Source: Bos javanicus (taxonomy: Eukaryota; Chordata; Mammalia; Artiodactyla; Bovidae). Taken from it: 64,000 nt of DNA. The translations under genes were made by a program, and so were the position numbers. This document shows, one piece after another, positions 1 through 10,250 of this stretch. The stretch is taken from contig NC_083897.1 of assembly GCF_032452875.1 (NCBI RefSeq), positions 5,810,854 to 5,874,853 of the forward strand, given 5' to 3'. The notes under the pieces were generated by a model, which was given only the letters and a program-made list of their open reading frames with translations, was not told the DNA's origin and did no database searches. The first letter of the stretch is position 1. Every line of letters begins with the position of its first letter.

Positions 1-539
1 TGTCACTGTGCATGTACCTTGCACAACAGTTCTATGAAAGGGCCTCTGCTTTGATGATCTACATAGTATTCTCGTTCTTATAAGACTAGGACTTTGGTTT
101 TTCCTCCCCTGTTCTTTCAGGAACCTGTGTTTTGATGTGAAATCCCAGACTAGCAACTGGGACTGCAGAACTTGCACCTCAACTCTGAACATCATCTGCG
201 TAGCCAAATAATACCCATCTCTATTGCTACTCGCATTGTTGTGCTTTACCTGTCTACCAGGTCATCAGCATCTGCCCCCTCTCCTGGCTTTCCCTAATGC
301 TGACTGCTTACCTGGACTGCCATCTCTTGTCCCCAGATTCTCCAGGCATTGGCCTGCCTGGCTGGACTTCTTCCCCATCGCCTTTAGCTGAATCTGTCTT
401 AGCCCAATGTTGTGAATATATTTTTATTCTCAGATACTAGCTTTGTTTGTCTAACTTCTCCTGACACTGAATTTCAATTCTTTAAACACACTTTTACCTT
501 ATAATTTAGCAAAATATTTTGTCATTAAAGCTTTGATTG
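1..539. other. Unassigned single-copy-looking sequence
   Basis: I recognise no repeat family here. It is less AT-rich than the L1 that follows. A strong splice-acceptor-like pyrimidine tract ends in AG at 119-120, and the short open frame behind it is listed separately. Confidence 0.4.
121..211 (+). other. Weak candidate terminal exon
   Basis: The bases before position 121 form a long C/T tract ending TTTCAG, a good splice acceptor. Only the frame starting at 122 stays open, for 29 codons (begins NLCFDVKSQ, has several Cys), and then meets TAA at 209-211. The other two frames stop within about 20 bases. I recognise no protein. With no start codon, donor or partner exon, this could be chance or a non-coding exon. 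Confidence 0.15.
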
Positions 540-1750
540 TTATATGGCATTTGTTGCAAATGTACAGTGTAAGGCATGGGTCCAAGTTATTTATTTATTT
601 TTATTTATAACCATTTTTACCCTGGCAAAACATTTATAAAGGATTCTATTATCCATTTCTGTGTTACTTATATTTTTTTTACCATAGCTTTAGTTATTAT
701 AATAATAATTTGAGTCTATTTCTAAGTGCTCTGTACCACTGATTAATCTCCCTTGTTAAAATATCACACAATTCTAACAACTATTTTGTAGTATATATAT
801 ATGAGTTTGAGTACGCTTATCTTGACTCTTTCTAACAATGAGATAGGTGTATTTCTTCATTTATTTAAATCTTCCATTTTTCACTCATTAGGGTCTCAGT
901 TTTCTTTGTGTCATAAACTTAATGCACAAGCATTAGTGTTTCTAATAGTTACTGAGGATGTAATCTCATTTCTTTTTTGAGTTATTCATTGTATTTTCTG
1001 TATTATTAGTATATAGGGCTGCATTTAATTTATTTTTGTGGATTTACTTCACTCCACAATTCTGATGAACTCATTTTATTACCTCTGGTAATTTTTTGGT
1101 TGACTTCTTTGGATTTTCTGAGTACTCTATATTCAGGTCATAAGCAAAAAAATGATTTTTAGTATCTTCCTTTCCTAAATGTACCTTCAATTACTTTTTT
1201 TTTCTTTCTCTCTAATAATCTTAGTCAATATTCCATTAAAAGAAAGTGGCAACCATGAAAAAAAAAATTTGTGGAGTTCTATTTTTGCCTATTCTTGATT
1301 TTAAAAGAAGTAATTCCACTCATGCTGCTGCTGCTAAGTCATTTCAGTTGTGTCCGACTCTGTGAGACCCCATAGACGGCAGCCCACCAGGCTCCCCTGT
1401 CCCTGGGATTCTCTAGGCAAAAACACTGGAGTGGGTTGCCATTTCCTTCTCCAATGCATGAAAATGAAAAGTGAAAGTGAAGTCGCTCAGTCGTGTCTGA
1501 CTCTTCTCGACCTCATGGACTGCAGCCTCTGTCCATGGGATTTTCCAGGCAAGAGTACTGGAGTGGGTTGCCATTGAATTCCAGTCATGCTTCTCTACTA
1601 AATATATTATTGGTTCTATTGTTTAAATGTGCCCTTTTCATGTTAGGAATGAAAATATTTAATTTTGTTAATCAAGAAAATATGTTGAATGTCACCAGTG
1701 TTTCTTGGCAGCTAATGGAAAAAATAATTAATTTTCCCATTAACATGTTA
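540..1750 (-). mobile_element. Ancient L1 (L1M-type) fragment, reverse orientation, split by Bov-A2
   Basis: Read on the minus strand, 540-1311 and 1590-1750 follow the usual degenerate L1 ORF2-to-3' sequence. On the plus strand this shows as the 'ggcatgggtccaagtt' block, then 'ggctgcatttaatttattt' and 'attcttgattttaaa'. It is heavily decayed with no open frame. A Bov-A2 SINE interrupts it at 1325-1576. The subfamily cannot be settled by eye. Confidence 0.5.
1325..1576 (-). mobile_element. Bov-A2 SINE (dimeric), antisense
   Basis: Two BovB-tip-like monomers lie in tandem, with the (CAG)n tail appearing as ctgctgctg at the left end. Target-site duplications flank it: aattccactcatg at 1312-1324 and aattccagtcatg at 1577-1589, one mismatch in 13. 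The second monomer has lost a few bases after 'gcagcct'. Insertion is into an old L1. Confidence 0.9.
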
Positions 1751-1792
1751 TTGTAGCCTGTATTTGTAGAATAAATAGTAATAGTTATAGAT

Positions 1793-1878
1793 GGTGAGGG
1801 ACAGGGAAGCCTGGCATGCTGCAGTCCATGGGGTCGTAAAGAGTCAGAAATGACTTAGTGACTGAACAACAACAATAG
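1793..1878 (+). mobile_element. BovB 3' tip, about 85 bp
   Basis: The sequence 'acagggaagcctggcatgc' through 'gactgaacaacaacaa' is the terminal 85 bp of a BovB LINE in sense orientation. It is severely 5'-truncated. The flanks share aatagtt (about 1785 and 1875), a possible short target-site duplication. Confidence 0.75.
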
Positions 1879-2022
1879 TTGATACTTAAAAAAAAATTAT
1901 ATTCTAGTGTTCTATTTCTTAAGATTTTATTCAGATTATATACACATAAGTAGTTTTAATAATATATAATATATATGTGTATATACAAACATATATTATT
2001 TGATAAAAAGAAAGATCAGCCT

Positions 2023-2296
2023 GCTGCTGCTGCTGCTAAGTTGCTTCAGTTGTGTCCAACTCTGTGCGACCCCAGAGACAGCAGCCCACCAGGCTCCCCG
2101 TCCCTGGGATTCTCCAGGCAAGAACACTGGAGTGGGTTGCCATTGCCTTATCCAATGCATGAAAGTGAAAAGTGAAAGTTAAGTCGCTCAGTCGTGTCCG
2201 ACTCCTAGCGACCCCATGGACTGCAGCCTACCAGGCTCCTCTGTCTATGGAATTTGCCAGGCAAGAGTACTGGAGTGGGGTGCCATTGCCTTCTCC
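2023..2296 (-). mobile_element. Bov-A2 SINE, antisense, full length
   Basis: A complete dimer with a (CTG)n tail at the left. A perfect 13-bp target-site duplication gaaagatcagcct flanks it (2010-2022 and 2297-2309), so the insertion boundaries are exact. Confidence 0.93.
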
Positions 2297-2309
2297 GAAA
2301 GATCAGCCT

Positions 2310-2639
2310 AGAATTCCCTTATTTGATATTTTTTTTCTCAATTTAGAATAAAACCATATTTGCCTTATGCAGTAGTAACATGGGTAACATACCTTCTTTT
2401 TCTGTATTTAAAAATAGTTTGAAGCAAAAGAATGTGTAATCTAAGAAAGTTTAAAAGAAGTTCTACTGAATCTGTCAGTTCCAGTTGACTTAAGCATTTA
2501 TCTTAACAAGTACATTTTTTTTTGTTTTGAAGCATATGCATTCTTTATTTCTTATAGTATTTAATTTTTAAATTTTTTAGTATAAATTTATTCTTTTTTA
2601 TGATTACCAAATTTGACAGTACCCAAGAGGATTTATGTT
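2310..2639. other. AT-rich unassigned sequence
   Basis: Low-complexity A/T-rich sequence with no repeat family, reading frame or splice pair that I can support. Confidence 0.4.
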
Positions 2640-2975
2640 TTCCTCATATTCTGTTTAAAACATGTGGTTGAATATATTTTTTGAGCAATTACTGTGTGTC
2701 AAGCTCTCATTTAGTCACTAAGGATGAGGCAGTTAAAAAAAAAAAATAGATAAGTTTCTGTCCTCATTTATAGAGCTTGTGGTCTAGTAGACAGACCTTG
2801 TCATGTGAGTAGAGTGTTCTACTTTTGATTGCCTTATCAGGGAAGGCCTTTCTGAAGAGGTGATTTTTAAGCTGAGTCAGCCAAGGAAAGGCCCGAGGGA
2901 AGAGTATCCTAAGCAGGGTGAACAATAAGAGCAAAGACCTTGAGATGGGAGAGAGCCTTATATGCCTGCAGTTCA
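2640..2975 (-). mobile_element. L2 LINE fragment, antisense
   Basis: Antisense L2 landmarks occur in order: 'gagcaattactgtgtgtcaa', 'tcctcatttatagagcttg', 'agggaaggcctttctgaag', and 'gcaaagaccttgagatggg'. They show the 3' part of an old L2 with many changes. Confidence 0.65.
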
Positions 2976-3594
2976 CATTTTTCCCTTTTAATTTATTGGT
3001 ATAATCTTTTCTTTGCCAATTGTAGCGTTTTTCCCTTATAACCAATCATAGGCTTTATTTATTAACTCTGTCATTTTTTATTTCTGTATTTTATTTCTGT
3101 TTCATCTTAGTGTTCTTGTTTCCCTTTTCTTTTTGGATTATAATACTTGATTTTCTTTCTATTCCTAAGAAATTGGATTTTTTTTTTTTCCTTTACTGAA
3201 CAACGGTAGGACTCCTGGATCCCGTTGAACTTCCCTCCCTATTAGTATCAGTAGCTGGTATACCCTGAACTTGGCTTCTGACCATCCTTTGGAAAGTGGA
3301 AAGGCATTATAGCATGCATTTTTACCCTAACCTTAGTGCTAGTTTAATTCGAATTGTACTGTGTAGTTTTTTCTTTGTAATGATTTCTTTGCTTAGTTTT
3401 TTGGGGGAAGGAACTTCGATGATCACAATTTATTATGTTGTTATTTCAAATGATAGCACTTATTTTTAAGATGATTACAAAATGTATTACCTTTTGCATT
3501 AGATCTATTTGTAGCCATATCCTCTTTTTCTGAAGCAAGATAGGATGCAAAAACGTGAATAGTTTCTTTATAAGTACTTTAAGTGAGGGGTTTT
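2976..3594. other. Unassigned AT-rich sequence
   Basis: No repeat family, exon-like segment or RNA gene recognised. Poly(T) runs occur near 3175-3190. Confidence 0.4.
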
Positions 3595-4200
3595 TTTAAA
3601 GTTAAACAAAACTGAGGTATAATTTACATACAGTAGAATTCACCCCATTTAGCATATAGTTCTGTAAGTTTTGACAAATGCAAACCAACAAAATTAAGAT
3701 ATGAATCAGTTCCAGTGCCCTCCCCCCAATCTCTTTTCCAGCCCTACTGTTTTCCCTTTTTCAAAATGTCATATAAATGGAATCTTACAGCGTGTAGTCT
3801 TTTATGATGGTTTCTTTCACTTGTTACAATGGATTCGACATTCATCCATGTAGTTACATATCTACGGTTCATTCCTTTTAATTGCTAAAGCTTTGATACT
3901 CACTTATACCATGCGATACACCACAATTTATTTGTGCACTAGTTGATAGGACTTTTTTCCAGATTTTGTTGATTAAGAATAAATCCTGTATAAATACTCA
4001 CTTGCATGTTTTTCTGTGAGCATAAGTTTCATTTCATGTAGTTAAACACCTAGGAGCATAATCACTGGCTTATATAGTAAGTGTAGGTTTTTTGTTTTTT
4101 TACCAGAAACCACCAAACTCTTTTGCAAAGTGGTTGAGCCATTTTACCTTCCCACCTGGGAAGAGATTTAGTTCATTATATATCTCTTTTTCAGGTGCTA
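3595..4200 (-). mobile_element. L1M-type 3' region, antisense
   Basis: The order of antisense L1 3'-end landmarks is clear: 'aactgaggtataatttacat', 'ttcatccatgtagttacat', 'acacctaggagcataatca', and 'ttttgcaaagtggttgagcc'. Divergence is high, consistent with an insertion older than ruminants. Confidence 0.7.
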
Positions 4201-4204
4201 GAAA

Positions 4205-4314
4205 GAAAGTAAAGTCGCTCAGTCGTGTCCGACTCTTTGCAACCCCATGGACTGTAGCCTACCAGGCTCCTCCATCCATGGGATTTTCCAGGCAAGAGTA
4301 CTGGAGTGGGTTAC
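4205..4314 (-). mobile_element. Bov-tA/Bov-A monomer fragment, antisense
   Basis: About 110 bp of the BovB-tip-like SINE body, from 'aagtcgctcagtcgtgtccg' to 'ctggagtgggttacc'. The tRNA-like head is missing, so it is either a single Bov-A monomer or a truncated Bov-tA. No convincing target-site duplication. Confidence 0.8.
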
Positions 4315-4654
4315 CCTACTCATGTTGTTATTGCTTTTGGCCAATGCTAGTTATAAGGTTTTCAAAGCAAAGAGAAGATGTGTGCAATGTTTAAAATTTG
4401 TTTTAATTTTCACAGCAAAGATAAAAGCATGTCATAGGTAGTATTTCATAAAATGTCAAATCCATTCATTGGTTTTGTTTTAATTTTGCAATTTTCTTTT
4501 TGGCTTATCTAGCTTCTAATAAGTGATGAGGTCTAAGATATCTATTTTGAATGGAGTATTGTCTTTAGCAAGTAATGTTATACTGAGAATGAATTAAAAA
4601 TTGGGTATTTAAGACTGGAATAGCATATTGAAAGCCTTTTTATTTTATTTTTAT
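4315..4654. other. Unassigned AT-rich sequence
   Basis: No supported feature seen. Confidence 0.4.
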
Positions 4655-4775
4655 GTAACTTTACATTTATTTACTTACTGAAAAAACATTTGTTGAGTAT
4701 TATGTGCAAGTAACTGGGCTGTGTTGTGGATGGTACAAAGATGTGTGAGTCCCTGCTACCAAGCAAGCTCCCATG
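4655..4775 (-). mobile_element. L2 3' end fragment, antisense
   Basis: 'aacatttgttgagtattatg', followed by 'ggatggtacaaagatgtg' and 'agtccctgctaccaagcaag', matches the usual antisense L2 3' end in order. Short and diverged. Confidence 0.45.
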
Positions 4776-4944
4776 GGGTCACTTGCTCAGTCAGCTTTTC
4801 CATTTGATATATAAAAGGTTGTATTATGTACACAGTTGTTGCTGTCTTTGGAATGCAACAAAACTAGATTCAAAGATATATCTAATAAGTGGGCTGATAA
4901 GGATTTCTTTACAATTTGCTATAGGATTACACTTTAAATGCACT

Positions 4945-5205
4945 GCTGCTGCTGTCGCTTCAGTCATGTCTGACTCTGTGAGACCACATAGATGGCAGCC
5001 CACCAGGCTCCCCCGTCCCTGGGATTCTCCAGGCAAGAACACTGGAGTGGGTTGCCATTGCCTTCTCCAATGCGTGAAAGTGAAAGTGAAGTCGCTCAGT
5101 TGTGTCCGACCCTTAGCGACCCCATGGACTGCAGCCTACCAGGCTCCTCTGTCCATGGGATTTTCCAGGCAAGAGTACTGGAGTGGGGTGCCATTGCCTT
5201 CTCCA
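4945..5205 (-). mobile_element. Bov-A2 SINE, antisense, full length
   Basis: A complete dimer with a ctgctgctg tail at the left. A perfect 11-bp target-site duplication ttaaatgcact lies at 4934-4944 and 5206-5216. Confidence 0.93.
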
Positions 5206-5216
5206 TTAAATGCACT

Positions 5217-6039
5217 AATACATTTTAAATGGTGGTGGAATGACTGACTCATAGTAAGTGTTCCAAATGGGTACCTTTAAAAAATTATTTGTATGATATT
5301 TATAGTTTATAATCTAGTAGTCAAAATGTATACTATGTTGTAGCTTAATTGCCTTGTATAAGCATGATATAGTTCTTTTGTTGTGGAACACAATCTGCAT
5401 CAAAGGTAACTGTTTGATGAAACAAGTTCTAGTCATTTTGCTATTGCTAGAGTATTCTTATTTTAGATGCCTGGGATATATACTAGTGCAAGGAGCAAAA
5501 CTCCAAAGACCACTTATTTCCTTAAAAATACAAGAGTATATATAGTTGGTGCTTGGCACTTGAGAGACAGATTCTAGCTAGCTCACTGATACAGAGGCAG
5601 CTTACAAGGTTGCGAGTTTTAAAAATGGAAAAATACCTATTGAAACAGCTGAAGAAGGACCAAAATGCAGAGTATCACAAGCACAGAAGTGTGAACTCTC
5701 AAAACATGAATGTGTTGACCTTTGTTTTGGCTTTCAACCCTGAAACCTATTAGAAGATGGACGACTTTGTACATTTTGGTGAGTTGGGATGAACTTTCAT
5801 TTCAAATCTCTTGGATCCAGTACCATTTTCCTATCTGTATATGGTTTTGTGCCTGAGTCCAGGGAAGAAGTCATTGACTTGGACAGATTTGTGGCCTGGT
5901 GTTGAGGAAATGTAGAGTTGTGGAGCCTTGGCCAAAAGAGATGCGCAGGGCCAAGTAGTTCATAGCTGTGAACAAGGAGAATTATTTCATGCCAGGGAGA
6001 CTTCTTCAGTGGTTTGTCTTCTTATCGCAGAGCTTCAAG
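5217..6039. other. Unassigned sequence with a 66-codon open frame
   Basis: No repeat family recognised. The plus-strand frame 5553-5753 is open for 66 codons. It is Lys/Gln-rich in its middle (MEKYLLKQLKKDQNAEYHKH) and its composition differs from the SINE-derived frames nearby. I cannot assign it to a protein, and I see no promoter or convincing splice sites, so I do not call it a gene. Confidence 0.35.
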
Positions 6040-6239
6040 GTTTCTTTTCTTTTTAATTAATATCAATTACATTCTTATTTTTTAACAATGAAACATTTTA
6101 TATGAGACAATAGTCTCAGCTCCAGTCTACTCTTTTCTTCTCAGAATTAAACTACTTCCATGAGTTTGATTCTTATCATTACAAAATTTTGCCAGGCTTT
6201 TTCATACTTATATATATATGTACCTATTGTGTGTGTGTG

Positions 6240-6530
6240 GAGAAGGAAATGGCAGCCCACTCCAGTATTCTTGCCTAGAGAATCCTGTGGATGGAGGAGC
6301 CTGGTGGGCTGCTGTCCATAGGGTCACACAGAGTCAGACACAACTTAGCACATACAGAGTCAGACACAACTTAGCAAGTGACTTAGCATGCATGCATGAA
6401 GGAAATGGCAACCCACTCCAGTGTTCTTGCCTGGAGAATCCCAGGGACAGGGGAGCCTGGAGGGCTGCCGTCTATGGGGTCGCACAGAGTCGGACATGAC
6501 TGAAGCGACTTAGCAGCAGCAGCAGCGGCG
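6240..6530 (+). mobile_element. Bov-A2 SINE, sense, with internal duplication
   Basis: Two monomers lie in sense order, ending in a (CAG)n tail at 6512-6527. Flanking copies of ttgtgtgtgtgtg (6227-6239 and 6531-6543) are probably the target-site duplication in a TG-rich site. Between the monomers a 23-bp unit (6328-6350) is repeated at 6354-6376, replacing the normal linker. Confidence 0.9.
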
Positions 6531-6561
6531 TTGTGTGTGTGTGTGTGTGTGTCTGTGTGTA
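6531..6561. repeat. (TG)n microsatellite
   Basis: Near-perfect TG dinucleotide run with one TC interruption, next to the SINE tail. It probably grew from the duplicated TG-rich target. Confidence 0.9.
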
Positions 6562-7153
6562 GGTGCCTCTGCATGCCTGTGTGCATGATCACATAATTGA
6601 CATTTTTCTATACAAAGTGTCTTGCAACTTGTTTTTTCTTCACTCAGCAAAGTGTCTAGGAAGAGTATTTGTTGGTGCATGTGTATCTAGCTCATTCATT
6701 TTACTAGCTTTGTATCATTCTACAATATGAATGCTCTATAGTTGACTTAGTTGTTCTCCTATTCCTGCATTTTTAGGTTGTTTCCAAATTGTCACTGGTA
6801 GAAACAGGGCTGCAATCAACAATTTTGTATATGACTTTGTGTGTACAAATGCAAGTATTTTCTGAAAGGGTAATGGAGCTGATTAAAGTTGGTTTATCTG
6901 TGGGTACAAGCAGTGTTAATAATTATGCATTATCAAATTGCCCTCCAGAGTTCTTCATGGCATTTTCTTCACATCTTATGCAAATATTAACAAAATCGGA
7001 CTTTAAAAAATTGAAGTGTAGTTGATTTACAATATTGTGCTCGTTTCAGGTATACAGCATATTGGTTCAGTATTTTTGCAGGTTATAATGCACGATGGGT
7101 TATTATAAGATAATGGCTATAATTCCCTGTGCTATATAGTAAATTCTTGTTGC

Positions 7154-7452
7154 TTTTTTTCAATTTTTAAATCAGAGGATAATTGCTTTATAGTGTTGTG
7201 TTGGTTTCTGCCGTACAACAGCGCACATCAGTCATAATTATATATGTATCCCCTCCTTCTTGAGCCTCCCATCCCCCTTCTATCCCACCCCTCTAGGTCA
7301 TCACAGAGTGTCAGGCTTGGCTCCCTATCATATATATCAACTTCTGACTCACTGTTTTACATAAGGTAGTGTATATATTTCAATGGTATTCTCACGATTC
7401 GTCCCACCTACTTCTTCCCCCACTGTGTCCACAAGTTCATTCTCTATGTCTG
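7154..7452 (-). mobile_element. Second L1 3' end nested in the L1
   Basis: A T-run followed by 'gtgttgtgttggtttctgcc' and 'agttcattctctatgtctg' is an antisense ruminant L1 3' UTR. It interrupts the host L1 between 'ttcttgttg' and 'tctatctattttatatatag', which are contiguous in intact copies. That places this piece as a later insertion. Confidence 0.55.
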
Positions 7453-7523
7453 TCTATCTATTTTATATATAGTAGTTTGTATCTGTTAATCCTATGCCTG
7501 TAACTTGGCTCTTCCCCCACCCT

Positions 7524-7668
7524 TGGTTGTTGTTCAGTCACTCAGTCATGTCTGACTTTTTGTGAGCCCATGGACTGCAGCATGCCAGGCTTCCCTGTCC
7601 TTCACCATCTCCCGGAGCTTGCTCAAACTCATGTCCATTGAGTCAGTGATGCCATCCAACCATCTCAC
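7524..7668 (-). mobile_element. BovB 3' end, antisense, about 145 bp
   Basis: It starts 'gttgttgttcagtcactcag' and runs to 'catccaaccatctcac', the BovB tip. A 10-bp target-site duplication cccccaccct lies at about 7514-7523 and 7669-7678. Confidence 0.85.
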
Positions 7669-8135
7669 CCCCCACCCTCTTCCCCTTGATAACCACAAAA
7701 TTATTTTAAATGTTTCTGAGTCTGTTTTGCATATACATTCATGTTTTATAATTCAGATTCCACATATAAGTGATATTATCTAGTATTTGTATTTCTCCAA
7801 CTTACTTCCCTAAGCATAGTATTCTCTTGTTCCATCCATGTTGCTGCAAATGGCAGTATTTCATTTTTTATTGCTGAGTAATATTCCATCACACATACAC
7901 ACATACATATATATGTTACACACACACATCTTCTTTATCCATTCCTCTGTTGATGGGCACTTGGGTTACTTCCATGTCCTGGCTATTGTAAATAGTGCTG
8001 CTATGAACATTGGGATGCATGTATGTTTTCAAATTAGTGCTTTCTTTTTTTCAGAGGTATATCTGGGAGTGGAATTACTAGATCATATGGTAGTTCTGTT
8101 TTTGTTTTTTTAAAGATCTCCATGATGTTTTTTAC

Positions 8136-8409
8136 TGGAGAAGGCAATGGCACCCCACTCCAGTACTCTTGCCTGGAAAATTCCATGGATGGTGGAGCCT
8201 GGTAGACTGCAGTCCATGGGGTCGCTAAGAGTCAGACACGACTAAGCGACTTCCCTTTCACTTTTCACTTTCATGCATTGGAGAAGGAAATGGCAACCCA
8301 CTCCAGTGTTCTAGCCTGGAGAATCCCAGGGACGGTGGACCCTGGTGGGCTGCCGTCTGTGGGGTCGCACATAGTTGGACACGACTGAAACGACTTAGCA
8401 GCAGCAGCA
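8136..8409 (+). mobile_element. Bov-A2 SINE, sense, full length
   Basis: Both monomers are present and the tail is gcagcagcag. The flanks tgttttttac and tgttttttat look like a target-site duplication. It is nested in the L1 at 7008-8849. Confidence 0.92.
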
Positions 8410-9330
8410 TATTGTTTTTTATAGTGGGTGAGCCAACTTACATTCCCACCAACCCTGTACAACAGTTCCCTTTTCTCCACACACTCACCAACATTTGTTA
8501 TTTGTAGATTTTTTGATGACAGCCATTCTGATAGATGTGAGGTGAAAACTCACTGTGATTTTGATTCACGTTTTTCAGTCAGCAGTGTTGAGCATCTTTT
8601 CATGTGCCTGTTAGCCATCTGTAAGGCTCCTTTGTTCCAAAGTCTATTGAGGTCCTCTGTCCAGTTTTTGATTGGGTTGTTTCTTGTTTTGATATTGAGT
8701 TGTATGAGCTATTTGTGTGCTTTGAATGTTAATCCCTTGTCAGCCACATCATTTGTGAATGTTTTCTCCCTTTCTATAGGTTGTCTTTTTTGCTGTATCA
8801 ATGGCTCCTTTGCTTTGCAAACACTTTTAAGTTTATTAAGTCCCACTTGATTAACAAAATCAGACTTTAAATTTTTTGTAAATAATATGTGAAAATTAAT
8901 AGCTTATATTTTTGATTTGCATTTCCTGAGAACTAATGGGTTAATTATTTCTTTGTGTGTTTATTGGCCATTTGTGTTTTTGTTTCTGTAAATTGCCTGT
9001 GCAAATCATTTGCCTTTTTGACCTACTGAGTTGTCATTTATTTTATGGATTTGTGGGAGTCTTTTGATTATTCCTGATTGGTTAAATGCATTCCAAATAT
9101 CTTCTCCCTGTCTGTTACTTACTTTCAACTTTGTTTTAATAATTTTTTTGCATACCATTTTTACATTTCAGTATAGTAAAATTTATTACTTTCTTCTGTT
9201 ACGGGTTTTGCATGTGTGAATCAATGTAAAAGGAGATCTTAAACTTTTATCTCAAGCTCCTAAAATATTTTCTTCTAGGATTAATAGATTTTTCATTATT
9301 GATTTATTTTTAACGGTTTAATATATTTGA

Positions 9331-9785
9331 AATATGTATGTGTTTATATGCATGTGTATGCAACATGTGTCTATCTGAGGCAAGTGAGGTTAAATTTTTT
9401 CTTAAGCTTTTGGTATGTTAGGTTCCAGAATACTCGAGATGTTCCTTCCCCGCTCCCCCTTCCTCTTGTCCAGTGTCCTTCTCTCTCCTTATACCTCGTT
9501 CCTCCATCTTTATACTTGTGTTTGCCTTCTGGTTCATATACTACATACACCAGTTTTCAATCACCATTTCTGTTTGGTCAGCTTATTCTAGGGGGTTCCA
9601 CAGATGTAGAATAGTTTTTTCTCTCGAAGACCTAGAAAGATTAGAAAGTTATCCAAAGTCAGAACAAGCAGAAGGTCAAAGCTATGATGTCAGACCTATC
9701 TTAAGAAGACAGAAAATAGCATTTATTAGTCCTTAATACATGTAAGACAGTGTATGAGGTATTCGATCATAGTTTTAATACTCTC
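9331..9785. other. Unassigned sequence
   Basis: C/T-rich around 9440-9540. No repeat or gene recognised. Confidence 0.4.
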
Positions 9786-9876
9786 AGCATCTCTATAAAG
9801 TAGTTATTACCCCTACTTTTTACATGAGGAAACTGGGGCTCAAAGTGGTTGAGGAACTTGCTTAAGGTCACATGAA
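9786..9876 (+). mobile_element. MIR SINE fragment
   Basis: 'catgaggaaactggggctca' followed by 'gaggaacttgcttaaggtca' is the conserved MIR core in sense orientation. Confidence 0.8.
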
Positions 9877-10250
9877 TAGTGTATCAGTCAGCATTTTCCA
9901 GAGAAACAGAACCAGTAGGCAATATGGAGATATTTACTTATTTATTACCTGGAGAAGGAAGTGGCAACCCATTCCAGTGTTCTTGCCTGGAGAATCCCAT
10001 GGACAGAAGAGCCTGGCAGGCTACATTCCATGGTGTCTCAAAGAGTCAGACACGACTGAGTGACTAAACCACAACCACCCACTTATTTATGGTTAAAGAT
10101 TTGGCTTATGATATTATTGGGGGAGGCCAGCCTAAAATTTGTAGTGCAGGTTGGCATGTCAGAAACTCAGGCAGGAGTTAATGTTTTAGGCTTGAGGCAT
10201 AATTTCATCTTTTCTGTTAAGGCATTCAACAGACTTCATTATCAATGATA
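9877..10250 (+). repeat. Ancient interspersed repeat of uncertain name, split by Bov-tA
   Basis: 'gtcagcattttccagagaaa' then 'cagaaccagtagg' at 9887-9920, and after the SINE 'aacagacttcattatcaatg', follow a repeat common across placental mammals. I cannot name the family with certainty. It resumes across the Bov-tA at 9946-10080. Confidence 0.4.
9946..10080 (+). mobile_element. Bov-A/Bov-tA body SINE, sense
   Basis: A single BovB-like monomer without tRNA head, ending 'gactgagtgactaaaccac'. A perfect 10-bp target-site duplication acttatttat lies at 9936-9945 and 10081-10090. Confidence 0.9.

Larger units (their letters stand above)
7008..8849 (-). mobile_element. Cetartiodactyl L1 3' portion with long target-site duplication
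   Basis: An antisense L1 3' UTR and ORF2 end begins 'ttgaagtgtagttgatttac' and runs to 'caaacacttttaagtttatt'. Direct repeats of 22 bp, differing at one base, flank it (6986-7007 and 8850-8871; core attaacaaaatc). This defines the insertion exactly within the older L1M. It was later hit by an L1 tail (7154-7452), a BovB tip (7524-7668) and a Bov-A2 (8136-8409). No open frame survives. Confidence 0.8.
6040..9330 (-). mobile_element. Old L1M host element carrying nested insertions
   Basis: Segments 6040-6226, 6562-6985 and 8872-9330 read as a degenerate antisense L1 3' region. Landmarks include 'acagggctgcaatcaacaa', 'caaattgccctccagag' and, after the gap, 'tatttttgatttgcatttcc'. The gaps are filled by a Bov-A2 (6240-6530) and an L1 (7008-8849). 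Joining the segments restores the normal L1 order, which shows they are one element. Confidence 0.6.

Noticed and set aside
1350..1577. Many 60-90 codon frames with recurring text such as GFSRQEYWSGLP or SPGKNTGVGCH
   Set aside because: They are translations of Bov-tA/Bov-A2 SINEs, seen again at every SINE in both orientations; not genes.
2021..2036. CTG/CAG triplet runs as possible expansion loci (also 28051, 6512, 8400)
   Set aside because: They are the standard tails of Bov-A2 SINEs. Only the short run near 24251-24281 lacks a SINE body.
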